A stretch of DNA of 10,337 nucleotides from Bog-159 sp049511415 (GCA_049511415.1 JBEKYC010000126.1:1-10337), one strand, 5' to 3'; counted from the first letter of the stretch, positions 1-7,092 are shown. Program-made: numbers and translations. The notes: generated from the letters alone by a model not told the origin.

Positions 1-487
1 CTACCTTCGTGGTCATCGCTCCGGTGAGGTTTATGGCGTATTGGAGCACGCTGCCTTGCGATCCGGGAGTGTTTCCTCCCATATACCAGATCTGCACTGT
101 GCCGCTCACCGGATCTTGCCACAGCACATCCGGGAATCCGTCGTTGTTGAAGTCGCCAGTGCCTACAATTTTCCACGGATTGGTCACATCCAGATCAGCC
201 GCGCCAATAAGTGTGGTTCCTTGCGGTCCGCCCAGATACCAGATCTGGGAAAATCCGTTAACAGGGTCCTGCCAGAGCAGATCCGGATGGCCATCCTGGT
301 TGAAATCCGCTACGGAAACCACCCGCCACGGATTCTTGGTAGTGATATCCGCGGCGCCGATAAGCGTGACGCCTTGGGGACCTCCCAGGTACCACACTTG
401 TACCGCGCCGCTCACCGGATCCTGCCACACGATGTCCGGAGCTCCGTCCCCATTGAAATCTCCAATGCCCACGATGTTCCACGGATT
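1..487 (-). repeat. Tandem 153-bp FG-GAP/VCBS coding repeats
   Basis: Three in-frame units of 51 codons begin at an Asn-Pro-Trp triplet located at 487-479, 334-326 and 181-173, exactly 153 bp apart. Each carries DFNxDGxPD, then WQDPV(S/N)G, then (V/I)WY(L/M)GG. Units one and two share the tail GGPQG(V/T)TLIGAAD. The third diverges after the WYMGG (GGNTPGSQGS), and the array probably continues beyond base 1. A more degenerate blade (about 640-490) precedes the first unit and lacks the DxNxDG loop. These units encode protein repeats and are not a separate DNA element. Confidence 0.85.
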
Positions 488-2026
488 GGCTTGCGTCACA
501 TCTGCCGCTCCTCCCGCTGGCGGGTAGCAAGGCTCATCGGGGACGCAAGCAAGATACCAGACTTGGGCCCATCCAACCGTGGGTTCCTCCCATATCACAT
601 CCGGGCCAGGCCCACTGCCGAACACGTACGGCGTGGGGGGCGGGGCGAGCGGGGGCGTGACGAAGCTCTCCACGTTGCTGTTTGCCTGGTAGAGGGCGCC
701 TAACGCGCACGCCCAGTAGTAGTAGGTTGTGCTGGGGCTAAGTCCAACTATAGTGGTGGAGATGGGCACGTAGTCCCCCCCGGAGCCGATGTTGAAGGCC
801 GCGGGCACGTAGACCGTTCCGGGATTTGCCGTTTGCGGTTGGCTGCAACTTGGGGTGCCGTTCGTGTTGTACTCGAACCAGGCAAGCGCCTCGCTTCCGT
901 GGGGGTTCACGGATCCGTTCAGCACGGCGCTGCTCCCCGTTACCGACGACGGGAGATCGGCTGTCACCGATATTCCGTTGTAGGGGCCGTTGCTCTCCAG
1001 AAATTCGATCGAGGGCAAGGCGGTGCCGCCAGCGTTCTCGCCGTAAAAGGGAAGGCAGGTCGAAAGCTCTGGCCAGATCGCCTCTGGCATCAGCGTGAGG
1101 CTGTTCGTCTCACCCGTGAAGCCCTCCTGTATGCAGGTGGGGGGGGTCACGGTGCCGTCGTTAATGCTAAGCTGGACGACGATCGTCGCACCGGAGTTAT
1201 CGGCGTTGAAGATGGCTGCGGAAGTGTTTCCGGCGCCAAACACGTTGAACTCAGCGGCCGTCCAGTACGCTTCCAGACCGAGCACGCTTTCCTGCCCCGA
1301 CGCATCGATTTGGGCGCCAGACCCGCCCCCTGGTTCAGTATACAGAACGACCACGTCCATGCCCTCGATGCCTGCCTCCCCAATGAGAGTCAAAGCGCCC
1401 AAGTCCGCGATTGTGACGGGGAAAAGCGCCGCCATCGGACTATTTTGGAAGCACCCCGGCGGCCCGCTTGTGGCTGGGTTCCACGATGGCGGGCACTTCT
1501 CCGCGCCCACCAGCCAGTACTGGATGTAGACGGCAGTAGGGTATTGGCCGCCTGGAAAGTTTTGAAAAAGGAACTGTTCCCATCCCGCGCACCCCGGGTT
1601 CGGGCAAAGACCGGTCGGGATGTTGCTATTCGAGTTGAGCTGGAGTCCGAAGGCATTAGGTCCGTAGGACGTGTCGCTTTCGCTCGTGACGCCGAAGACG
1701 CTGGGAAATGACCCGACCGCCGTCTGTATTATTTTTGATGACGACTGGGCCACGAAGTCATTTAGGCCGCCGCCTACGGTGTTGCGCCTGGGCCCCCTCC
1801 CCGACCCGCTCGGCGGCGGCGCGCTGACGCACGGAACCTCCATCCACTCGGTGCCCGGATATTCGGCATGAAAGCATCCACGCTTGGGCAGGGGCTTCCG
1901 CGACATGGATGCGCGCCAGGCCTGCTGCGGCGTCGGCTGCGTCCGCACTTGTGCCCGGCAAAGAACGGCGCCTGCAGTCAGCATCAAAGCTGCAGCGAGA
2001 AATGAGAAGTACGCGCATTTGAACAT
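1..2026 (-). CDS. Secreted FG-GAP/VCBS-repeat protein with FN3-like domain (3' end outside window)
   Basis: This is one uninterrupted frame from ATG at 2026 to base 1, 675 codons visible, with no stop before the left edge. Residues 1-25 are a Sec signal peptide (hydrophobic core around 8-22, likely cleavage after the A of CRA). Residues about 45-335 form an uncharacterised secreted domain with eight cysteines (51, 66, 141, 146, 178, 192, 298, 324) and motifs such as GWEQF and YIQYW. Residues about 352-459 look like a fibronectin type III domain ending in ESFVTPP. From about 470 comes one degenerate and then three clear FG-GAP/VCBS units carrying DFNGDGAPD, DFNQDGHPD and DFNNDGFPD loops, typical of calcium-binding propeller blades. 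The role is unknown; an extracellular or surface adhesion or binding protein is the reasonable inference. It starts 81 nt after the second vgrG stop, and the only Shine-Dalgarno candidate is a weak AGGCGG run upstream. The Sec signal argues against it being a T6SS cargo. Confidence 0.85.
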   Translation of the reverse strand, partial: MFKCAYFSFLAAALMLTAGAVLCRAQVRTQPTPQQAWRASMSRKPLPKRGCFHAEYPGTEWMEVPCVSAPPPSGSGRGPRRNTVGGGLNDFVAQSSSKIIQTAVGSFPSVFGVTSESDTSYGPNAFGLQLNSNSNIPTGLCPNPGCAGWEQFLFQNFPGGQYPTAVYIQYWLVGAEKCPPSWNPATSGPPGCFQNSPMAALFPVTIADLGALTLIGEAGIEGMDVVVLYTEPGGGSGAQIDASGQESVLGLEAYWTAAEFNVFGAGNTSAAIFNADNSGATIVVQLSINDGTVTPPTCIQEGFTGETNSLTLMPEAIWPELSTCLPFYGENAGGTALPSIEFLESNGPYNGISVTADLPSSVTGSSAVLNGSVNPHGSEALAWFEYNTNGTPSCSQPQTANPGTVYVPAAFNIGSGGDYVPISTTIVGLSPSTTYYYWACALGALYQANSNVESFVTPPLAPPPTPYVFGSGPGPDVIWEEPTVGWAQVWYLACVPDEPCYPPAGGAADVTQANPWNIVGIGDFNGDGAPDIVWQDPVSGAVQVWYLGGPQGVTLIGAADITTKNPWRVVSVADFNQDGHPDLLWQDPVNGFSQIWYLGGPQGTTLIGAADLDVTNPWKIVGTGDFNNDGFPDVLWQDPVSGTVQIWYMGGNTPGSQGSVLQYAINLTGAMTTKV

Positions 2027-2054
2027 AAACCCGCCGCCTGAAGTAAAGCGCGTG

Positions 2055-2076
2055 GGACAGGCCTCCTGGCCCGTCC
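2055..2076 (-). other. 9-bp hairpin in the gap between vgrG and the secreted-protein gene
   Basis: On the minus strand the sequence GGACGGGCC-AGGA-GGCCTGTCC folds into a nine-pair stem with a tetraloop. One pair is G-U, which is an allowed pair only in the minus-strand transcript. It lies within the 81-nt gap 2027-2107, after the stop of the second vgrG and 28 nt before the next start codon. No T-run follows, so it is not a classical rho-independent terminator. It could be a transcript-end stabiliser or a 5' leader element of the downstream gene. No convincing promoter could be picked in the same gap. Confidence 0.35.
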
Positions 2077-2107
2077 AAAGTTGGGACAGTGAAGCGCTGG
2101 ATCGACT

Positions 2108-3613
2108 TTAACTGCCGCCTCCAACCTCTTCGGAGATCTGTGAACTGTGTAGGTGCAGGCGACCGTTCGGTGCATTAAAGAAGATATCCCCGTCGTTAGA
2201 GTAGAGCAAGATCATCGACCGGCCCGTCTCGTCCGCCTTCTCCAACATCGCGATCTTCAGATGGGTGGGGGTGGCGATGAGCTTCACATCGTTGGATTCG
2301 ATATCGCCGCCCCAAAAGACTTCGCGCGGCGCCTGATCCACGCCGTTCCAGAGGCTGCCCAGAATGTACGGCCGCTCCGGATCGCCATGTTCGAAGCCCA
2401 GGAGGACTTCGTCGCCGGCCTCGGGCATGAACATGAAGCCGCGATCGCTTCCGGAATGCGGCGTGGTCATGCGCGCCCAGGCGGTCTCGCCCTGCTCCTG
2501 CCAATCGTACTGAACCTTGATCCGACCCATCTTGCGCGGATCGTTCTGATCGACCACGCGCGCCAGCACCACGCCGGGCATGGAACGGGGCTGCGGAGCC
2601 TCGGGATTAAAATATGTGGTCCAGGGCGTACACCAGAACTCGTTGGTATAGCCCTGCTTCACCCAGCGATGAATCACTTTGGTTAGGCCGTATTTGCCGG
2701 TAGCGTCCAGCACTCCGGAGACTTCGATTGTGTCGCCGGGCTTCAATCCCTCGGCGCGGCTGTGCCCATGCGCCAAGACGCCGCCGCCAACCGACCGGAT
2801 GCTCTCGCGCTCGAGCGCGTCCTGGTATTCGTCGGCGGTTGCCGTGCGGCTATCGATATGCACGAATCCCGAGGGTAGCGACTGGGAGGCCCGCTTCAGG
2901 GCCGCGACCATGCGCGCGCTGGAGCCGAAGAAGTCCGGATCTTTTTTTACCTGGATAAAGGCCTTGCTCAGCATGCCACGGGCGTCCGAGTGCGTTCCGT
3001 TGAAGGATGGCTGTCCAATCTGACCCGCGACGTCGAAATCCAACAGTCCGTCCGAATCGCGCCATTGCAGCTTTGCGCCGCTCTGGAACGAGTCGCAAAT
3101 CTGTATACCCTGCGCCGTCGGCCGGATCCAGGCGCGGTTCTCATAAGCCAATCGCTTCAGGAACTGAAAGTCCGACTCGCCCCATTGCACTAGGTTCTTG
3201 GGCGGTTTCATGGCGCAATTTACTTCGGCGGACAATCCATCGGCGCCGGCCAGCGCGTTGGTCACGTCGCCGATGGTCTTCTTGCGGAAGTACATCTCCT
3301 GTTCGGTGAGGTCGAGCTTGTAAGATCGCGTCACGGCGGTAAAGCGTGCCGTATAGCTTCCGAAGATTTCGTACAGAATGCTGCCATCGAGCACGAATCC
3401 GTCGAAAATGACGTGCTCGGCGCCCTGCTCATCGTAGGTCAGGATCTGCAGGCTTTTCCCAAGGCTGTCCTCGACCGAGATGCGGAGGTCTTCCGTCTGG
3501 CGGCACGCAATATGGCACCACCAATGCTGGTCGAGTTCCTGGGTGACCTCGACGGATTCGAGGAGGGCGTTGTCGATCAGGTTGCCGCCGATTTTTATAT
3601 AGCTGGCAGACAT
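2108..3613 (-). CDS. vgrG: T6SS spike protein VgrG, shorter paralogue (501 aa)
   Basis: VgrG trimers form the tip of the T6SS tube and carry effectors. Residues 1 to about 335 match the gp27-like part (QWGESDFQFLKRLAYE at about 143-158 is a family hallmark). Residues about 345-424 are the gp5-like OB fold (MPGVVLARVVDQNDPRKMG, GRIKVQYDW, RGFMFMPEAGDEVLLGFEHG, then YILGSLWNG). The rest is the start of the beta-helix needle. It is clearly paralogous to the VgrG at 7093-8796: 75 of the first 112 aligned residues are identical by my count. It lacks a 21-residue net segment after NDVK that holds TKSGHRIQL in the paralogue, and it ends in a short VGGGS tail. ATG start, 33 nt after the ankyrin gene stop. 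It is the last gene of the cassette and has no recognisable effector after it. Confidence 0.93.
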   Translation of the reverse strand: MSASYIKIGGNLIDNALLESVEVTQELDQHWWCHIACRQTEDLRISVEDSLGKSLQILTYDEQGAEHVIFDGFVLDGSILYEIFGSYTARFTAVTRSYKLDLTEQEMYFRKKTIGDVTNALAGADGLSAEVNCAMKPPKNLVQWGESDFQFLKRLAYENRAWIRPTAQGIQICDSFQSGAKLQWRDSDGLLDFDVAGQIGQPSFNGTHSDARGMLSKAFIQVKKDPDFFGSSARMVAALKRASQSLPSGFVHIDSRTATADEYQDALERESIRSVGGGVLAHGHSRAEGLKPGDTIEVSGVLDATGKYGLTKVIHRWVKQGYTNEFWCTPWTTYFNPEAPQPRSMPGVVLARVVDQNDPRKMGRIKVQYDWQEQGETAWARMTTPHSGSDRGFMFMPEAGDEVLLGFEHGDPERPYILGSLWNGVDQAPREVFWGGDIESNDVKLIATPTHLKIAMLEKADETGRSMILLYSNDGDIFFNAPNGRLHLHSSQISEEVGGGS

Positions 3614-3646
3614 TTCCGTGCTGGATTTGGTACGAGACGGCCTGCG

Positions 3647-4414
3647 CTATATTTCACATGGGAAAACGACACCGCGCCGCGCGAATGCTTGCTTCATCCG
3701 TTCGAAGTCGGTAGTTTGTTGCGGGGACGGATGCTGTCTCTTGCCCGTCTGGAAGCGGCAGTACAATTCGGCTGGCGTGCGCCGGGGCACGTTGGGGAGG
3801 ATCTTAGGGTCCTGGTGATTGCGCAGATTCGGGTCGGCGCCATGATCCAGCAAAATCGTGGCAATGCGATAGTCAGCGATACTCATGGCACGATGCAGCG
3901 CCGTGCCCGTGAACGGATGGTTGTAGTTCACGTGGGCGCCGCGTGAAAGCAGCAGTTCGACGACGGACCCGTTGCGGCCAGAAACCGCGGCATCGAGCAA
4001 CGAATTCTTCTCCCCGCCGCCAATCAGATCGGGGGAGACGCCGCCATCAAGCAGAACGGCCATGAATTTCGGGTCCGCTTGATCGCGGGCGGCCGCATAG
4101 TGCGGTACATCGTTGCCGTCTTCTAAACTGCTGATGGGATCTGCGCCGGCGGCCAGAAGAGCACGCAGAACCGCCGGGCCATTCTGCTTTGCATATAGCG
4201 CGAAATGCGTGACCGTAAGGCCTTTTAGTCCTTTCGTCTTGACATTGGCTCTGGCGGCTAGAATCCGTTGCGTGTCGCCAAGGTTTCCGGCGGCGACGGC
4301 TTTCGCCAGTGAAATGACCTTCGGGTCGGCAAACACCTTTTCCGGATCAACCATGGCGGCAGCCTCCCGCTGCGCAGGTAATAGCATGAAGGCGGCAAGC
4401 ACAACCGTTTTCAC
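3647..4414 (-). CDS. Exported ankyrin-repeat protein, probable immunity protein of the lipase effector
   Basis: The 255-residue product begins with a short Sec-type signal peptide (MKTVVLAAFMLLPAQREAAA, likely cleaved after the AAA at 18-20), so it should act in the periplasm. Residues about 33-202 contain roughly five ankyrin repeats, seen as paired helices with the turns LLAAGADP, LLDGGVSPD, LLSRGAHVN and LLDHGADPN, plus a TALHRA helix start. The C-terminal 50 residues are not ankyrin-like. The start is GTG at 4414, overlapping the TGA stop of the lipase gene in a GTGA four-base overlap, which implies coupled translation and a fixed dose relative to the effector. Ankyrin-repeat proteins are known next to several T6SS toxins, and an antilipase immunity protein must be exported to protect the producer's periplasmic membrane face. 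Binding to this lipase is inferred from position, coupling and localisation, not shown. Confidence 0.85.
   Translation of the reverse strand: MKTVVLAAFMLLPAQREAAAMVDPEKVFADPKVISLAKAVAAGNLGDTQRILAARANVKTKGLKGLTVTHFALYAKQNGPAVLRALLAAGADPISSLEDGNDVPHYAAARDQADPKFMAVLLDGGVSPDLIGGGEKNSLLDAAVSGRNGSVVELLLSRGAHVNYNHPFTGTALHRAMSIADYRIATILLDHGADPNLRNHQDPKILPNVPRRTPAELYCRFQTGKRQHPSPQQTTDFERMKQAFARRGVVFPCEI
4411..4414 (-). promoter_or_regulatory. GTGA stop/start overlap coupling effector and immunity translation
   Basis: The lipase reading frame ends ...GTC-ATG-CAG-TGA and the ankyrin gene begins GTG-AAA-ACG one base earlier, sharing GTGA. The ankyrin frame has no better start nearby, and the GTG gives a proper signal peptide. 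Such overlaps normally let ribosomes finishing the first gene re-initiate at the second, matching immunity output to effector output. Confidence 0.7.
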
Positions 4415-5865
4415 TGCATGACAACCTGAGACGGGCCCAAATAGTCGGCCGGATTGCCTTGCGTCTTAGTGGCCGCCAGCAGATCCGAGATGTTACTGTA
4501 TTTTCGCATCTCAAATCCATCGACCATGTTTGTAATCGAGTGTTGAGCGCCGAGAATTCCCGCATTTGATCCATCATCCGTCTTGCTGGTAACGCCGCGA
4601 ACCTCGCCGACGGCAGGAGGAATATACCATTTTCCCTTACTCAAGGCGTAGTTTTTCGCCGCCTGCTCGGTCGTCACATTCTGTACCCTGCTGGCGAGGT
4701 CCTTCACAACTTGCGGCGCGCCGGCCGTGAGGGGCGGCTGTCCCAAGACCTGCCGGGCCCACGCGTCCGCGTTTAGGGCTCCCTGCGCTACTCGCGCCGT
4801 TCCATACGCGGCGTCCTGTGCCAGTGGTGAATTCTGCACACCGGTCAGCGGATCCCCGCCACCCTGCATGATTCCGCCCGAGGCGCGGTATTGCACGAAT
4901 TGGTCCTGGTGCTGGGCGAGGTCATCCGGCGTCATCCCCACGGTCTGCGGGTTCAAGCCTGCGGAGTTGAACATCATTCCCTGCAATCCGCCCGCAATGC
5001 CGGCCGCCTGCGCCTTACCGCCGCCGAGCGAATGCCCGGTAACTTCCGCACCCGGCATCGCGTCCCCAACCTCTTGTCCCAATGAGATGGCCGCGCTGTA
5101 CTGCTGAGTCTCCATCCCCAGCGCCTGATCATGATCGGCCAGTATATCCTCGTCCTCGGATGTAGTTCCACGAAAGGCCAGGACCGTCTTCGGGTTGTAT
5201 GGAAAATCGGGAGGCAGTGTGTAGATTACCGCCTTTGAGTCATGTACTAGATTCGGGTCGATGCCGGCCGCCTGCAACTCGCCGTCAGTCATCGCATGCC
5301 AGGGCTGCGGCGGCTCCTTATCCTCTGGGGATGCGTTAGGATCGTATTGGGTATAAGTATTGGCCGACAAACGCGCCATCTCAACCGCGGCCATATCTTG
5401 CTGGAGCTGATTTGCCTTCGCCTGTGCCGCGGGATCGTTCGATGCCCGGGCTTTCGCGATTAACTGGTTCCGCTTGTCGATTCTGGCGGCGCGCGCCGCA
5501 GCCGTATCTTTCGCCAAGCATGGCATGCACGGAATGAGTGCGGGCTTTTTCGGGAAGAATTTCTCCTTAACTGCTTGGTAAGCTTGCGCAGCCTTGTCCG
5601 CTAACGGCGTCAGCGCGGAACCTGCGGCACCGAGGGCCATGCCGGCGCCCTTGACTCCCGCCACGGCCGCATACTCCGATCCCAAAATCCCCGCGGCGGC
5701 TGCGACCTTCGCCAGTTCTACAGTCTTGTCGTAAGCCGCGGAGGCAAGAGCAGCTATTTGTTGCGACGCCGCGGAGACCGTCGAGCCGACCCAGTTTGCT
5801 GCGTCCTTGGCGGTTTCCGTCGCGCCATCGTATGCTTGTTCGAGAACCGAGCCCCAACCTGCCAC
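4411..5865 (-). CDS. Putative T6SS lipase/phospholipase effector (GHSLGG serine hydrolase)
   Basis: The 484-residue product has an alpha/beta-hydrolase core of the lipase class 3/Mbeg1-like (DUF2974) type. LAFRGT at 229-234 is the oxyanion-side strand, followed by EDEDILADHDQALG. GHSLGG at 277-282 places the nucleophile at Ser279. GGGDPLTGVQ supplies a candidate acid Asp338, and QHSITNMVDGFE a candidate catalytic His442. Residues 1-165 are Ala-rich and helical with a small hydrophobic Gly/Ala stretch (about 55-88) and IPCMPC at 111-116; no Sec signal is apparent. The position after vgrG and a DUF4123 adaptor, and before an exported ankyrin protein, points to a membrane-lipid-degrading T6SS cargo. 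I chose GTG 5865 (GGGAAG about 9 nt upstream), 19 nt after the previous stop. An ATG at 5952 would add 29 residues but overlap the upstream gene by 68 bp. The exact Tle family could not be assigned. Confidence 0.88.
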   Translation of the reverse strand: MAGWGSVLEQAYDGATETAKDAANWVGSTVSAASQQIAALASAAYDKTVELAKVAAAAGILGSEYAAVAGVKGAGMALGAAGSALTPLADKAAQAYQAVKEKFFPKKPALIPCMPCLAKDTAAARAARIDKRNQLIAKARASNDPAAQAKANQLQQDMAAVEMARLSANTYTQYDPNASPEDKEPPQPWHAMTDGELQAAGIDPNLVHDSKAVIYTLPPDFPYNPKTVLAFRGTTSEDEDILADHDQALGMETQQYSAAISLGQEVGDAMPGAEVTGHSLGGGKAQAAGIAGGLQGMMFNSAGLNPQTVGMTPDDLAQHQDQFVQYRASGGIMQGGGDPLTGVQNSPLAQDAAYGTARVAQGALNADAWARQVLGQPPLTAGAPQVVKDLASRVQNVTTEQAAKNYALSKGKWYIPPAVGEVRGVTSKTDDGSNAGILGAQHSITNMVDGFEMRKYSNISDLLAATKTQGNPADYLGPSQVVMQ

Positions 5866-5884
5866 GGCTATGGTCTTCCCAGGC

Positions 5885-6232
5885 TTATTTTTGCAGCGTC
5901 TGCAGCAAGCAGACAGAAAAGGCCTCGAGCCATTTTGCCTTTTCGCTTTCACTCCGGCGGCGGTTCGTCAAATACTCCTGCACCGCCGGGAACTTCTTGT
6001 CGAAGCCTGGCCCCAGCAGCCACGCGGTCATGACAAAGGTCGCGGCTGCCTGCTCAGATACCAGACCATAACCAGCCGCATTCCGGACCTCCTTCAGGAT
6101 CTGGGCGTCGAGAGAGGCCGGCGGAATTTGGCGTGTCTGTTCCGGGAACAACTCCGTCAATGTCCCGCGAATTCTATCCGTAAACGACTGCTCACCCAGC
6201 GCGGCAAACTGGCGTTTTGTAATGACGAACAT
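5885..6232 (-). CDS. Small helical T6SS-cassette protein (115 aa), unknown function
   Basis: The ATG at 6232 lies 2 nt after the TAA of the FHA-DUF4123 gene, and the stop lies 19 nt before the lipase start, so the gene sits between adaptor and effector. The protein is soluble, with no signal peptide or membrane segment. It is mostly helical: an ITKRQFAAL start, an FTDRIRGTLTELFPEQ helix, an ILKEVRNAAGYGLVSEQAAATF segment, then LGPGFDKKFPAVQEYL. From memory this matches a pattern of short proteins (FPE..., YG(I/L)xSE, LGxxFD) often coded beside VgrG, PAAR or DUF4123 genes. None that I know has an assigned biochemical role. A co-adaptor or effector-stabilising function is inferred from position only. 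Confidence 0.82.
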   Translation of the reverse strand: MFVITKRQFAALGEQSFTDRIRGTLTELFPEQTRQIPPASLDAQILKEVRNAAGYGLVSEQAAATFVMTAWLLGPGFDKKFPAVQEYLTNRRRSESEKAKWLEAFSVCLLQTLQK

Positions 6233-6234
6233 GG

Positions 6235-7062
6235 TTAGAGTGGCTTCGTGACTGCCACGGGGGCGAGCGGTCTTTTGGCCGCGAATTCCCGGAGGACCCC
6301 ACCCTCGTCTTCTTCAACGAAGAACGATGTGACCGGACCAATAAACTTCGAAGACTGTTCTTCCGTGCACGTCGGCAAAAACACACGCAGCACGCGCGGA
6401 TCGTAGAAGCGAAAGTAGAAGTCTTCGCCTCCCTCCGATTTAACCATCAGAAAGTGGCGCAAGTGCTTGCGCAATTCCGCAAACGAACATTCGCAAACCA
6501 CGTAAACGCCCCAACTCTTGCCCGACCCTTCACGGACCAATTTGCGCAAGAGGCGGGATTTCACGGACAGCCGCACGAGATAGGGTGCGCACGCCGCCAG
6601 TTTCACGGCGCTTTCGCCGTCATATAGACATTGGAACTGTTCCGTCGTGCCGCTAAGAAGTTCCAGAATTCGTGTGCTGCGCGCGGCGTCGAGCACCGCG
6701 TAAAGTGGCTGCGATTGTTCCAATGACCGAATCAGGTCCTTCGCGGAAGAACGCGGTGATGAATCCGGAACCAGGCACACCCGGAACCGGCTCTGTCCGG
6801 CCCGGATCTCCTGGCCGTCCGCGAGCAGAGCGTCGGTGACCCGCGCCCCATTTAGAAAGGTGCCGTTAGCGCTGTTGAGGTCCTTCAGGCGGCAGGTCCG
6901 GCCGTCCCAGTTGAGTTCGAAATGGAGACTGGAAAGATATTCATCCTGAGGGATGATGTAGCTGGCCGCAGTCCCGCGTCCGACGCGGCAAGGTTCACCC
7001 GGCCGAATCTCCAAGCTCCGCCCGGAGTGGGGACCACCTCGGATTTCGAGCGTCGCTCTCAT
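6235..7062 (-). CDS. FHA-DUF4123 fusion, T6SS effector-loading adaptor
   Basis: The 275-residue protein joins two domains. Residues 1-97 are a forkhead-associated fold: VGRG at 27-30, LSSLHFEL at 43-50 and DLNSANGTFLNG at 61-72 are the GR, SxxH and NGT/NG signature positions that bind phosphothreonine peptides, and all are kept. Residues about 117-245 are DUF4123 (the Tap-1/TEC adaptor domain), recognised by PLYAVLDAAR, CLYDGE, APYLV, GVYV, LRKHLRHFLMV and FYFRFYDPRVLRVFLP. DUF4123 proteins hold a particular effector and hand it to the C-terminus of a VgrG; here both candidate partners are adjacent (vgrG upstream, lipase downstream). ATG start at 7062, 30 nt after the vgrG stop, with a poor Shine-Dalgarno. 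The FHA module suggests loading may depend on a Thr-phosphorylated partner, which is inference: no kinase lies in the window. Confidence 0.92.
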   Translation of the reverse strand: MRATLEIRGGPHSGRSLEIRPGEPCRVGRGTAASYIIPQDEYLSSLHFELNWDGRTCRLKDLNSANGTFLNGARVTDALLADGQEIRAGQSRFRVCLVPDSSPRSSAKDLIRSLEQSQPLYAVLDAARSTRILELLSGTTEQFQCLYDGESAVKLAACAPYLVRLSVKSRLLRKLVREGSGKSWGVYVVCECSFAELRKHLRHFLMVKSEGGEDFYFRFYDPRVLRVFLPTCTEEQSSKFIGPVTSFFVEEDEGGVLREFAAKRPLAPVAVTKPL

Positions 7063-7092
7063 CCGCTTGGAAGACTGCCGGTCAAGAGCCGT

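Noticed and set aside
1..487. 153-bp direct repeats as a mobile or CRISPR-like element
   Set aside because: Period is an exact multiple of three, the units are long and adjoin without spacers, and they translate into FG-GAP/VCBS blades, so they are coding repeats.
833..1711. Long plus-strand open frame of 292 codons
   Set aside because: It lies antisense to the secreted-protein gene, whose minus-strand frame encodes a signal peptide, an FN3-like domain and repeats; the plus-strand product is Arg-rich and resembles nothing.
1..2026. Secreted repeat protein as the cargo of the second VgrG
   Set aside because: It has a clear Sec signal peptide, an 81-nt gap with a hairpin separates it from vgrG, and it has no adaptor or immunity neighbour in view.
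1758..2078. Minus-strand 106-codon frame with start at 2078
   Set aside because: It is out of frame with the real gene beginning at 2026, has Arg-rich composition, and covers the signal-peptide region of that gene.
2027..2107. Promoter for the secreted-protein gene (a TTGGAC hexamer on the minus strand)
   Set aside because: No acceptable -10 hexamer lies 16-18 nt downstream, and the segment overlaps the hairpin; a call would be guesswork.
5866..5952. Upstream ATG at 5952 as the lipase start
   Set aside because: It would overlap the preceding gene by 68 bp and add a Lys/Arg/Cys-rich segment that reads like an out-of-frame copy of that gene's end; the GTG at 5865 fits the spacing better.
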